From Linanthus parryae (taxonomy: Eukaryota; Streptophyta; Magnoliopsida; Ericales; Polemoniaceae): a DNA stretch of 64,000 bases. How positions within the stretch are numbered: the stretch's first letter is position 1; each line of letters opens with the position of its first letter. The translations under genes were made by a program, and so were the position numbers. Below, in pieces: positions 22,985 through 34,330 of this stretch. The stretch lies in NCBI GenBank assembly GCA_023055425.1, contig JALGPY010000002.1:155569345-155633344 (forward strand). The letters run 5' to 3'. The notes beneath the pieces were generated by a model. It did not search any database, was not told where the DNA came from, and worked only from the letters and a program-made list of their open reading frames with translations.

Positions 22985-24525
22985 CTAATTACCTTCTTGT
23001 TCAGCTTCCACTTCAGCAACCACTTCTTGGAATACCTCATCCACTTTCTTCTTACCCTGTATTGAATCCACCTCTGTAGCTGCATCAACACCTGTGTCTT
23101 CACCAGCATCTTCTTCATCAGTTTTTTCATACAAATCTTTTGAAGTAAGCACCACTGGAATTGGCTTCTTCTTCTTATTCAGAAAATCTTCCATCTTTTC
23201 TTCTGAATCCACACTGGTGTCATGACTAGTAGAAGTAGGTATCTTCTCCAGATTTAAGCCCTTGATGACAACATCCAGCTTCCCATTCATAACATTCATC
23301 AAGCCCTTGAACTGGTTGAATTCAGTTGACATGTCAAATAACCTTTGTCTGAGATCTTCAATCTCAATCTGCTGATCTTCTAACTTCTCAACCAACAGAG
23401 AGTAATCCTCATTGGCTTGTCCTTTCCCAGATGCAGTTCCCTTAGGCTTCACAAACTCCTTCTCAGCAAGTTCTTCCTTTGACAAATCAGAATAAAATTT
23501 CCAATACCCTTTCCCAGTCTGAACTACTACAATCCTCTGAAGTGAAGTCTCATCTATCAACCCAAAACCTCCAGTAATCTTTTCTTCTCCTTTCACAGGT
23601 ACATCAAAATATTCAAAGAAAAGAGGTAACACGTTGGCATATGGAAGAGGATGGTTTCTAGTCCTGGTTGCACAATAAATCATATTCTCCATAACAACTG
23701 TTGGCAAATCTATCTCAAACCCTTGATATATCAGACACTCCTTCCTATCAGGATAATCTACAACATTGTATTTCCAAGGAATGCCCAAGACTTTGGCAAA
23801 AGTCCTGTGATCTAACCTCAAATCCACACCATCAACTTTTGAAGTTGATACCATTTTATCATCACCTTCAGAAACCAAGTTCAGATAAAATAACCTAGTT
23901 AACCTAGGATATGCCTTTGAACTAGGATTCAACACCTTCCAAACAGCAGTTTCTCTTAAATTTCTCATGCAGTCTATGTCCAATTTATCCAATAATTCAT
24001 CAGAAAACATGCTACAGAAAGCTACCTTAGATGAAGCATACCCTTGCATCCAAACAGTTATAACCTCGGAACTAACAAACCACTCTATAGGAAGTACATT
24101 CTTACCTTGTTATCCTTTCTTTGTTGCAGCAGCAACTTGCTTAACCCTAGTTTTCTTCTTAGAGGGTTTGGTATTTTCTTGTCCTCCTTCAGTTGGTTTC
24201 TTCTGGCTTTCCTGAGTTGATTTCCCTTTTTCCTCTTCACCAGTCTTTTTCTTTTCTCCCCCTTTCTTCTTCTCTGACCTAGGTTGATCACCACCATGTG
24301 TCTCTTGTTGTGGATCAACACTTGAGCCTTCATCTCCCTTATCTGTTCTGGACTTCTTTGCTAGAGGGGTATCCTCATGCAAACTTTGAGTGTTTTCTGA
24401 ATCTGAATCAGAAATCACTATCTTCTCCTTCTTATTTGCTCTCTTCTTGGATCTGCCAGAGGGATGTCCTGTTGCTGAATTCTGGTTGATTTGCGCTCCA
24501 TTTTGGGGTTTAGGGTTTTGAGAAG
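22985..24525 (-). pseudogene. Element B envelope-like ORF, one in-frame stop
   Basis: It lies downstream of pol, in the slot where Sireviruses carry an envelope-like ORF. The N-terminal ~140 residues are basic and low-complexity (SGRSKKRANKKEK, ISDSDSENTQ, KKKGGEKKKTGEEEKGK), suggesting nuclear-targeting or nucleic-acid contact rather than a secretory signal. A TAA at 24110-24112 interrupts the frame, which continues to 22985. The following ~220 residues look globular (LDKLDIDCMRNLRETAVWKVLNPS, FAKVLGIPWKYNVVDYPDRKECLIYQGF, YCATRTRNHPLPYANVLPLFFEYFDVP). Next come a coiled-coil-like heptad stretch (YSLLVEKLEDQQIEIEDLRQRL) and an acidic tail. I see no convincing transmembrane segment, so a membrane role is doubtful. 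No clear ATG opens the frame. Confidence 0.75.
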
Positions 24526-24957
24526 AGAATGTGATTCAGAGGAATTGAGAGAGAGAGAGAGAGAGAGAGTATATTCGCAGAAAATTGAAAGAGAATGAGA
24601 AGAAAAAGCCCTGACTTTCAGCTTAAGTAGGTTGAAAAGGATGAGTCATAAAAGGACTCTGCTATATCAACATGCAAAATAGGATCTTGAAAAATCTTTT
24701 TGGGATATTTTATAAAATTCTCTGAGTAATTCAAATATTATACAGTTATATAAAAAGATAAGATATAATATTTGATGATCCATTTTTTTTTAAATACAGA
24801 TATTATCAAGACCTGGAGAACAATCTCAAGGCCTTGAGATTTTCTGCAGTTTGAGAAACTTCAAAGCTTTGATTTATACTTTCAAGGCTCATAAAGTACA
24901 ATCTCAAGGCTTTGAGATTCCAGCACATAAACAAATATAAGTACTAATACTCCCCCC

Positions 24958-26824
24958 TAAACCAATGCATCCTTGTTTAGCATCCCAAATTCAAGCCTTA
25001 GAGATGAAAACCTATCATCTGGCAAAGGTTTAGTGAAAATATCAGCAATCTGCATTGAAGTAGAGATAAAATTTAAAACAACATCACCTTGTTTGCATGA
25101 TCTCTAAGGAAATGATGTCTAACATATATGTGCTTTGTCCTTGAGTGTTGAACTGGATTCTTAGAGATTGAAATAGCACTTGTGTTGTCACAATGAGTAG
25201 GCACATTTCTGAAGTTATAGCCAAGATCTCTAAGTTGCTGAGCAATCCATAACAATTGTGAACAACAAGCACCAGCTGCAATATATTCAGCTTCTGCAGT
25301 TGATAATGCTACAGAATTTTGCTTTTTGGAATGCCAACTGATCAATGAAGATCCAGTAAATTGACAGTATCCAGAAGTACTTTCCCTGTCTACTTTATAT
25401 CCTGCAAAATCTGCATCTGAATAGCCACTCAACATAAAATTAGATCTTCTTGGATACCAAAGCCGTAAGTCTCTGGTTCCATTCAAATATCTAAAAGTTC
25501 TTTTGACTGCAGTTAAATGACTTTCCTTAGGATCTGCTTGAAATCTAGCACACATACAGACACTGAACATAATATCAGGTCTGCTAGACGTTAAATACAA
25601 AAGTGATCCAATCATACCTCTGTATTCCTTTTGATTCACACTCTTACCATTTGAATCTTTGTCTAAAGAGAGTGATGAACTCATAGGGGTCTTAAGCACC
25701 TTGGACTGTGACATATTGTACTTATTCAATAAGTTCATGGTATATTTTCCTTGATGCACAAAGATTCCTTTCTTCATTTGTAATATATGAAGTTCAAGAA
25801 ATAAATTCAGTTCACCCATTAGGCTCATCTCAAGCTCCCTGCACATCAGACTAGAAAAATCTTTTGAAAGAGAATCATTAGTAGCACCAAATAATATATC
25901 ATCTACATAAATCTGAACTACTAACAGATCACTTTGATGGTGTTTAATGAAAAGTGTTTTGTCAACTAAGCCTCTTTTGAAATTGTTTTCAAGTAGAAAT
26001 TTTGAAAGTATGTCATACCAAGCCCTTGGAGCTTGTTTTAAACCATAGAGAGCTTTATCCAGTTTATAAACATGATCAAGAAAATTTTCATCTTCAAAAC
26101 CAAGAGGTTGTGCTACAAAGACATCTTCTTGTAGATATCCATTCAGAAAAGCACATTTAACATCCATTTGATAAAGCTTTATGTGATTGTGAGATGCAAA
26201 TGCAAGAAGTATTCTAATAGCTTCTAACCTGGAAACAGGAGCAAAATTCTCCTCATAATATATACCTTCTTCCTGATTATATCCTTGAGATACCAGTCTG
26301 AATTTATTTCTTACCACTTTGCCATTCTCATCAAGCTTGTTTCTGAATACCCATCTGGTTCCAATAACTGATTTCTCTTTAGGTCTGGGGACCAGATTCC
26401 AAACCTTGTTCCTTTCAAACTCATTCAGCTCACTCTGCATTGCAATGATCCATTCTGCATCTTCTAGAGCTTCCTTGGTATTCTTAAGCTCAATCAAAGA
26501 TACAAATGCACTAAAAGCACACAAGTTCTTTAACTGTCCTCTTGTCTGAGTTCCAGTTGATGGATCTGATATAATGTTATCAGCTGGATGGCCTGCAAGG
26601 TACTAAAACTTCTTTCTTGGTACCCAGGAGTATTCTCCTTCAAGACTTTGAGTCCTTGAAACAGTAGAGGGAGCATCATAGAAAGTTTCAGCTTCTGTCT
26701 CAAGGCTTTGAGATTTTAGTTCAGCAGGAGGTTCAAGGCCTTGAGATTCTACTGATTGATTCTGCACATTAGTTTTGCCTTTGTCTTCTTTCACAGCATC
26801 ATCATCTGATTCATGCTTGTTCAA
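24958..26824 (-). pseudogene. Element B pol: reverse transcriptase and RNase H
   Basis: From 26824 (MNKHESDDDAVKED…) the linker carries QGLE and QSLE encoded by the palindromic repeats and reaches a TAG near 26601. The same frame then gives the full RT: WIIAMQSELNEFERNKVWNLVPRP, RWVFRNKLDENGK, MDVKCAFLNGYLQEDVFV, ALYGLKQAPRAWYD, and the catalytic YVDDILFGATND (about 25890-25915). RNase H follows: SDADFAGYKVDRESTSGYCQF, WHSKKQNSVALSTAEAEYIAAGACCSQ, HCDNTSAISISKNPVQHSRTKHIYVRHHFLRD. A frameshift near 25085 moves the last ~40 codons (…DIFTKPLPDDR…) to another frame ending near 24958. Confidence 0.9.
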
Positions 26825-26870
26825 ATCTAGATCTGCAAAACTTTCAATCAGAGAATCCTTAGTACTTTCA

Positions 26871-28160
26871 TCAAAAAATTACATGAATGCTCTCTTCCAC
26901 AATCTTGGTTTTTCTATTATAAACTCTATAAGCTTTGCTAGTTTGAGAATATCCAATAAATACACCTTCATCACTTCTAGCATCAAACTTAGCAAGATTG
27001 CCTCTACCATTATTATGCACAAAACAGATACAACCAAAGGGTTTGAAATAAGAAACAGTAGGCTTTCTACCTTTAAACAGTTCATAGGGTGTCTTTTTCA
27101 AAATAGGTCTAATCAAGCATCTATTCAGCACATAATTGGCAGTGTTAACAGCTTATGCCCATAAAAACGTTGGCAAATTACTTTCAAGAAGCATGGTTCT
27201 GGACATATCCTCAAGTGTCCTATTTTTCCTTTCAACTACTCCATTTTGCTGTGGAGTTCTAGGTGCAGAAAAGTTGTGTGAAATGCCATGCTTTGCACAA
27301 AACAAATAAAAGTCCAGTTGATCAAACTCCCTACCATGATCACTTCTAATGGATGCAACAGGTAAATTTTTCAAATTTTGAAGCTCTTTGCATAGTCTAG
27401 AAAATTTAGATTAAGCTTCAGTTTTGTCTCTAATAAACATCACCCAAGTAAATCTAGAATAATCATCAATTAACAAGCATATACCTCTTACCTTTTGGAG
27501 TCTGAACTCTCATAGGACCACATAAGTCCATATGAAGAAATTCTAAGGGTCTAGAAGTACTTACAAAGTTCTTTGGCTTGAATGAGCTTCTGGTTTGTTT
27601 ACCTTGTACACATGCCTTGCAAACCTCATCATCTGAAAATTTCTGTGATGGTAAACCTCTTACCAAGTCTTTTGAGATGAGTTTATTCAAAGTATGTATA
27701 CTAATATGCCCAAGCTTTCGGTGCCAAAGCTTTGAATCTTCCTTCAGGCCTTGAGGAATTTGAGCTTGTCACCTGCAACACTGTTAGTATTCATAGCATA
27801 TAGATTATATGATCTAGGAGCAGTGAGTATGCAATCACCAGATTTCTCATCTTGCACCACACATTTCTCCTTGTCAAATATAGCTTTATAACCTTTATCA
27901 CATAAATGAGAGATACTAATAAAATTATACTTAAGTCCATCTAACATATAAACATCAGATATAGAATTTGTAGAACCATTACCAATACTACCTATACCAA
28001 TGATATTGCATTTTGCTTTGTCACCAAGTGTGATTGTTCCTCAAGATTTTTCTGTAAGTTCAGTGAAGAGAGACTTCTTTCCACTCATATGTCTGGAACA
28101 TCCACTGTCTAAAATCCATTTCTGATCTTTCAAGGTCTTGGTTACATCCTGCAAAAACAA
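26871..28160 (-). pseudogene. Element B pol: protease, GAG-pre-integrase, integrase
   Basis: Minus strand: the protease active site WILDSGCSRHMSGKKSLF at about 28117-28060; FISISHLCDKGYKAIFDKEKCVVQDEKSGDCIL; the pre-integrase end CKACVQGKQTRSSFKPKNF (about 27600); integrase HMDLCGPMRVQTPKGKRYML, SIRSDHGREFDQLD, APRTPQQNGVVERKNRTLEDMSRTMLLESNLPTFLWA; and the C-terminal part LNRCLIRPILKKTPYELFKGRKP…FKPFGCICFVHNNGRGNLAKFDARSDEGVFIGYS. The integrase D, D and E are present. Several stops or frameshifts (near 27143, 27412, 27465 and 27740) break the frame. Confidence 0.85.
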
Positions 28161-28273
28161 ATCATTGCCTCAACAGGCTGTTAGACCAAGTGCAGAACTT
28201 TGAGTCATACTCAGAATCAGCCATATTTGGTGGCCTAATTCCTTTGGGAACCCAAATCTGCCTAACCTGTCCC

Positions 28274-29986
28274 TTAAGCTGATAAGGATAAGTATTCCTC
28301 ATAATATGAGGTTCTAATCTTCTGAAGGGACAAGTTAATCTGACATGACCAATTTTTTCCATAGTAATGACATTTTGGAGAATGTCTGCTACCAAATTTG
28401 ACAAAAGTAGTTTGGCCTTTCTTTGGAAAATTTGGATTATAGCCAATCCCACTTTTATGCATTGATTTCAGACTTCCTCCAAGAATGAGATTCAGATTAT
28501 GTTCCGAGCCTGTAAACCTAGCTAGGACCTTCTTGGACTCTTGAAGTTTCTCAGTCAAAGAGAAGACCTGTTGTTCTAAATTCTCAGAATTAGTCTTTAT
28601 TTGTGCCTTCAAGACTTTGAACCTACTGTCCAAGGCCTTGAAGTCCTTTTCCAGCTTTGTCTTAGAAACTTCAACAGATTTGTTTGAAAAAACTAGGTTC
28701 AGGTTTTCTTTTACCTGCTCATGAATCTTAATCTTTAAAGCAGAAATCTCATTTCTATAACTTTCCTCCTTTAAAAACATACTTTTGAGAATTTCAGGAA
28801 GTACATCAGAAGGACTAGCAAGTAAATTTTTTACCATGTCTTCAATATGTCTGTCTGATGAATTTTCCTCATCATGCTTTGCCATGAAGCATAGGTTTGC
28901 TTGCTCTTCTTCTGTGTCTGAGTCACTTGATGAATCAGAATCACTCCAAGAAGCCATCATGGTTTTCTTCCTTCTGTTGTCACTGTTTTTCTTTTGAAAG
29001 TTTCTGTTCTTCTTCTTTTGTGGACAGTCCCTTACTAAATGATCTGCATCACCACACTCAAAAAAATTCATTACTTTAGTTTTATGTGACTGTGATGAAG
29101 ATTTACCTTTGTAATCCTTGCTGCCTGAGGGTCTTGATCTGTCTCTGTTGTAATCCCTGTTACCAGAGTTTCTTTTCTTTTTGAGAATCCTGCCCAAGGC
29201 CTCGGAGATCAATGCTAAAGCCTCTTCATCATCAGGCTCATCCTCAGTCTCAAGGCTTTGAGACTTTTCACTGTCTTTTGCCTTAAGTGCTAGGTTCCTG
29301 ATGTTTTCACTCAAATCACCTTCCACATCCTTCATAGACATTTCATGAGTGAGCAGCTTTCCTTGTAGATCATCTAGCTGAAGAAGACTCAAGTCCTGAG
29401 CTTCCTCAATGGTTGTTGTCTTTGGCTCCCACTTGGCTTTTGGAAAGCTTGTCATAATCTTTTTGACCTTCTCTTCATTTGAGAACTTCTTTCCCAATGA
29501 CTCCAGATTGTTCACCACATCAGTGAATCTTTTGAACATCTCCTTGATGGTCTCATCTGAATTCATCTTGAAAAATTCATATTGCCTCAGAAGTATGTTG
29601 ATTTTTGTCTGCTTAACCTGGTTGGTTCCTTCATATGTCACCACCAGTTTATCCCATACTTCTTTGGCACTCTTACAGTTTGACACTCTGTTGAACTCAT
29701 CTGCATTTAGAGCACAATATAACAGATTCATAGCATTGTAATTTTTTGATACCTTTTCCAGTTCAGTGACTGAAAGATTTTCCTCAGACTTGATACATCT
29801 GACTCCATCAATTGTAGTGTAGTACTCATGAGGACCATTCTGAACTATTGACCATAGTTCCATGTCTTGATCTATGATGAATATCTTCATCAATGCCTTC
29901 CATTGCATGAAGTTATCACCACAGAACAATGGAGGTCTGTCGCCTGCCCTTCCTTGTGAGAATCCACCATCTCCTACATTAATCAT
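28274..29986 (-). pseudogene. Element B gag, about 570 codons, altered zinc knuckle and C-terminal frameshift
   Basis: The ATG at 29986 (MINVGDGGFSQGRAGDRPPLF) lies 37 bases inside the primer site and matches the gag start of A. The core is as in A (FMQWKALMKIFIIDQDMELW, EVWDKLVVTYEGTNQVKQTKI). At the first CCHC knuckle the sequence is FFECGDADHLVRDC: the first Cys is Phe. A Ser/Asp-rich tract with ANLCFMAK and a long helical region follow. A frameshift near 28360-28370, at a second CCHC-like motif (CHYYGK in this frame), shifts the true C-terminus (HVRLTCPFRRLEPH…WVPKGIRPPNMADSEYDSKF) to another frame, 28360-28162. Confidence 0.88.
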
Positions 29987-30022
29987 AGTCACCAGATTGT
30001 TAGATCTAAAACAGTGACACAA

Positions 30023-30036
30023 GGCTCTGATACCAA
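30023..30036 (-). promoter_or_regulatory. Primer-binding site of element B (initiator Met tRNA)
   Basis: The minus strand reads TTGGTATCAGAGCC, the canonical complement of the initiator methionine tRNA 3' end, one base inside the 5' LTR. Confidence 0.92.
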
Positions 30037-30037
30037 T

Positions 30038-31547
30038 TGAAAGTGTGTAATGTAGACTAAATACAAGACATAAATACTCTAGAAGGGGGGGGGGGGTTGA
30101 ATAGAGTATGGAAACTTTTTGCAAATCTCAAAGTTTAATAGAAAGACTTTGTGTGAAACTCAAATCTCAAGGCCATGAGATTTTAGTAAACTGTTTGAAA
30201 CTTACAAAGGCAAAATAGTAAGCTTCAAGACCTTGAGCTGTGAACAATTCTAAACCGCTTTTGAACACTAGTTTGATTTGAGTTGTGTGCAGCAGATAAT
30301 AATCAAACTGTAAAGTAAAGAACACAAAGCAATTTACAGAGTTCAGTCCCAATGGACCTAATCTTTGCCTGAGGGATGTAATACCATCAGGATTGGGCAA
30401 ACACTTCTTATTACTCACACAGAAACAGCCCTATATCTTCAAGCCTAAGTGATTTCCCTTACACCTATACAGCTTGTGGTTCCAAACCTATCTAGTTCCA
30501 GCTACTAACTGTTGAGCTAACAAGAAACTCTTGTTGTTCACTTGAACAACCAAACACTAGGTTAAGTGAGGTTTAAGATAATGTAAAGATACACAGATAG
30601 AAGTACAAGTGAAGAACACAGTATGAAGATAAGTTGTTGAAGCCTGGATGTGTTCTTCTGGAAAACTGGATTGATTTGATCTTCTGGAATCTGGAATGAA
30701 GCTTGAATGATTGTGTGTTTGAATGAATGATCTCCCACGATTTTGTCACACCTCTCTGAGTATTCTGCAAGCCTCTCTATCCTTCAAAATTCAAACCAGA
30801 CTCTTTTATCCACAGCTGCAACTGATTGAGAGATTTTAGGATCTCAGTTCCTACAAATCCTCTTTCTGTTTTCAACTGAAATTCAAACAGCTTCAAGTGG
30901 ATATCCGTTGGAGTTTGTTGTGATTGCTCCTTCACGTTTAACAACCCTGCAACAACATTGAAACACAGCAAAAACAAAATCCAGAAAGATAACAGTGCTA
31001 TGACTGTTTGGTTATCCAGTTTATGACAAAACTGTTTAACAGACTAGAACAATAACCTCTATGTCTTCTAAACATATGAATCATGAAAAAACAAGTTTAA
31101 GACACTTAGAAGTGAGTAAACAATCACAATACTAAGAATCACATCCTGCAAGAAAGAATCAACTAAGTTCTATAAACACTGTCAGCAGCTCAAGGGACAT
31201 CTCAAGGCCTTGGAGCTCAGAACCTGCTTCACAGAATTACAAAGTTAAACCCAGATATCTTTGATTCTTCCTGTTCTGATCATCTGCAATTGTGTTAGAC
31301 ATATAAATAGTGTAATCTACAAGTATATGTAGTAAACCACATATCTGTATAATCAGATATCCAATCTGCAACACAGAACTGTTAGAACATATAGCATAAT
31401 AAGATAACTCTCAAGGCTTTGAAGTTCAGTCAATATCTCAAGGCCTTGGGATAACTGAGATACTTTGCTGCTTATGCCTTAGTCTTTGTCTTTCATCACT
31501 CAAAATAATTACCAACCAAAACACATTCAAGGGTCTTTGACTCAACA
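30038..31547 (-). repeat. Element B 5' LTR (1510 bp)
   Basis: Direct repeat partner of 20979-22487, with the same ends (TGAAAGTG…CTCAACA). Small substitutions separate the two; for example the palindrome at 21108-21119 reads TCAAGGCCATGA here, and one at 21166 reads TCAAGACCTTGA. The outer flank is the TSD AAATG. Confidence 0.95.
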
Positions 31548-32657
31548 AAATGTATCCCAATCACGTGTGTCTTCTTAAGAAATCAATATATGGGCTGAAA
31601 CAAGCCACAAGTGCTTGGTTTGAACGATTTACGATATTTTTACTATCTCTTGGATTTAAATCATCAAAAGGAGATTCTTCTTTGTTTGTTCGTCATAGCT
31701 CCAAAAAAATCACCATTTTACTCTTGTACGTAGATGACATTATCTTAACTGGTAACGACAACCCTTTTATTTCCACCCTTGTGATCAAACTCAATTCTGA
31801 GTTTGAAATGACCAACCCGGGCCCATTAACCTATTTTTTTTAGGTCTTCAAGTTCATAGATCAGCAGCTGGTATTTTTATTCATCAAGAAAAAAATATAT
31901 GTCCAGATTCAACATGACAAACTGCAAACCATGTTCAACACCTCTTGTTGCTGGTGTTAAATACCATTTACTTTGACAGTGCTCCTCTGCAAGATCGTAC
32001 CATCTTTCGCCAATTACTTGGTGCACTTCAGTATCTGACATTTAGTAGGCCAGACATTGCCTTTTCTGTTAACCTAGTTTATCCACTCTCCCACTGAAAA
32101 TAACTTAAGTAGTGCTAAGCGCATTTTAAGGTACCTACAAGGTACTAAACATAATGATGTTCTATATCAAAAAGGCCATCTTCCTCTGCATGTGTTTACA
32201 GATGCAGATTGGGCTGGCAACCCATCTGACAAACGAAGTACTACTGGGCATGTTGTGTTTTTGGGCCCAAATCTTATTCACTAGGCCTCTAAGAAACAGG
32301 CCACTGTGGCCCGTTCTTCTACTGAAGCTGAATATTGAGATTTAGCTACAGCTGCTGCTGACATTTCGTGGTTCAAAACCTTGTTTCACGATCTCAAATT
32401 TTAGATTCCTTACTCTCCTGTTATCTTGACTGATAATTTATCTACTTTATCTTTAACTGCAAATCTCCTCTTTCACGCACGTACTAAACACATTGAAAAT
32501 CGATTATCACTACGTGCGTAAAAAGGTTCTTAACAATGAACTCACTGTGAACTTTGTTTCCACTGGAGATTAAGTTGCGTACGTGCTCACTAAAGCGCTG
32601 CTACCTGCTCCTTCTGAAGATTTCAAACATAAACTCATGGTTCAAAACCCACCATGA
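31548..32657 (+). pseudogene. H2 Copia pol, second part (RT and RNase H)
   Basis: After the TSD, plus-strand coding resumes with MYPNHVCLLKKSIYGLKQATSAWFERFTIFL, LLYVDDIILTGNDNPF, FEMTNPGPLTYF. In other frames it continues to SRPDIAFSVN and RNase H (TDADWAGNPSDKRSTTGHVVF, SSTEAEY, RTKHIEN) and ends near 32657. It is the continuation of 20555-20978 across element B. Frames shift near 31842, 31960, 32100 and 32335, so it is dead. The YVDD catalytic box is intact. Confidence 0.8.
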
Positions 32658-32660
32658 GTT

Positions 32661-33022
32661 TACCGGAGGGTATTAAATCATCAAAAGACAAGATTAGTTT
32701 AAGCTTTGTTTCCCCTTTGGGTTTATACATATATATATTTGGTCTTATTGGTTTGGGCTTATAATTGTCTCTAAGCCCATTAGCTTTGTCAGCCAATCTA
32801 TGAGGCGTTTAGGGTTTCTCTTTGGATAAGAACGGATGTTTCCGTCTGTTGGTTTCCTGTCGTTAGGTTCTGTGTATTAAGTCTCTCGCCGTTCCAAGCG
32901 TTTTATTCAATCAATACAATCATTTGCTGTTTTGCCTTATCGTTTCATTATGCTCTTTGTATTGTTCTTAGTCTTTAACCACAAACCCTAAATTAAGTTT
33001 TAGCAATATCATATGAGAGCCA
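32661..33022 (+). mobile_element. H2 Copia polypurine tract, LTR (about 335 bp) and following primer-site remnant
   Basis: TACCGGAGGG (32661-32670) is a purine-rich stretch just downstream of the RNase H end. TATTAAATCATC at 32671 would be the LTR start, with G to A damage of the first dinucleotide. The LTR runs to about 33005 (TTTTAGCA). It is followed by ATATCATATGAGAGCCAGACTCG, which resembles a Met-type primer site and leader of Copia elements with a small deletion. A primer site after what should be the 3' LTR suggests a second copy once followed in tandem. Confidence 0.5.
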
Positions 33023-33190
33023 GACTCGTTGTCATCCCTTATCTCGTCAGAAGTAAGTTCAAGCATTCATAGTTATCAATTTTCGAAAGAGAAGATCGTA
33101 GCTCAAGAGATAAATAGCGTGGCTTAATGTTGTTAAGATACGAGGAAAGCTCGGATTCAAATGTTGTTTATTGAGATGGATGACCACTAA

Positions 33191-33638
33191 GGGTGAGTTT
33201 GGGAATGTTTCTGCTGCTGCCAGCACAACTGCTTTCCGATAACAGAAGTAATTTTAGTTGTTTTGTAAAAATATTTTTTTTGCTTTTTCGGACAGTTTCT
33301 ACTGTCCTACAACAGTTTTCAGGAAGAAAGGGGGATATGCTTTTCTAGAAAGTGCCTTTGATTAATTTATCTACAATCGATTTTAACCTTCTAATTTTTT
33401 AAAATATCAATAGTTATCTTTTCAGAAATGACACGTGTTATATATTTTTGTCATTTTAACTTCTCACAACAACTTCACAGTTGATTTTACCAAACAAAAA
33501 AAATACTATATCAATATTTCACAGCAGTGTTTACGTAATATTTATCATACAACATTTTATCAAGACTTCACAGCAGGTTTCCACAGTGTTTTCACATAGC
33601 AGAGTTCTAACACCGCCACAGCATTCCCAAACTACCTC
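33191..33638. mobile_element. Tourist-like MITE (448 bp, TSD TAA)
   Basis: The left end GGGTGAGTTTGGGAATG and the inverted right end GAGGTAGTTTGGGAATG agree at 14 of 17 positions, and TAA flanks both sides (33188-33190, 33639-33641). TAA duplication with a GGG..GTTTGGG-type terminus is the PIF/Harbinger-Tourist pattern. It has no coding capacity. Confidence 0.8.
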
Positions 33639-33641
33639 TAA

Positions 33642-34316
33642 GTAAGTGACGAGTATCCATCTCATTGACTGAAATCATTTCACGCTAAATCAACTAAGTA
33701 GCTGCATTGAACAAAATAACTTATCCTCGACAGAAAAAGATAAGAGAATGTATTGTATTTAATTGAAGATCACGTTTTCAAGTTTGAAATGTCCTCAATA
33801 ATGGAAAAACACGAGAGTATGGGTGTATATTGTGTGCGTCAGTAACGACGAGCCGCCAAACACGTAATACATCATCAATAACTAGGTCCAAGTCAAGAAA
33901 CTTCCTCCTAGAATATTCTATCTCCATGCGGTATCTGCTCTTTATCGCAGCTACATCTGGTCACACTGATTCCACAAATTTCTATTGGGGCACGTTTGGC
34001 TCATCGATTATTTAAATTAAATTCTTAAAATATTGTGATAGTCTCGTAGCTTTTTAAGAATTAAGAATTTAATTTAACAATAATGACGACACCACAAGTG
34101 AGCCTATGTAATTTGTTTGTTAAATTTCTCAAAAACAAAAAAATGTTTGTTAAATTAAACCCGTTATACGATATTTTTAAATTACACCTTATACTTATAG
34201 TGTAATTAAATTTTAAATTCTTTTTAAAAATAACGGATTACTAAGCGAGCTTTGAAACTTCGTTAAAAATTTCCTCTAAAAAATTAAATAAACATCATAT
34301 GTCAAAGATGAGTTAT
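33642..34316. other. AT-rich intergenic stretch, no gene seen
   Basis: No ORF with protein-like composition. A perfect-looking inverted pair lies near 34008-34079 (TTAAATTAAATTCTTAAAA with its complement about 25 bases on), which could be a hairpin of a decayed non-autonomous element. I could not find matching ends or a TSD. Confidence 0.4.
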
Positions 34317-34330
34317 ATGAGTTATTATTG

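Larger units (their letters stand above)
20979..31547 (-). mobile_element. Element B: Sirevirus-like Copia with envelope-like ORF (10,569 bp, TSD AAATG)
   Basis: The two LTRs are 1509 and 1510 bp, and AAATG on both outer sides (20974-20978, 31548-31552) is the exact TSD. Minus-strand order: 5' LTR, primer site, gag, protease, integrase, RT/RNase H, polypurine-like tract, envelope-like ORF, polypurine tract, 3' LTR. The LTRs differ at only scattered positions by eye, so the insertion is fairly recent, yet pol, gag and the envelope-like ORF each carry breaks. It is related to element A in gene order, LTR plan and shared TCAAGGCCTTGA repeats. It splits H2 pol within a codon-continuous region. 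Confidence 0.93.

Noticed and set aside
33970..34270. Another MITE starting GGGGCACGTTTGGCTCA
   Set aside because: The candidate right end (AAGCGAGCTTTGAAAC) does not pair convincingly and no TSD is visible.
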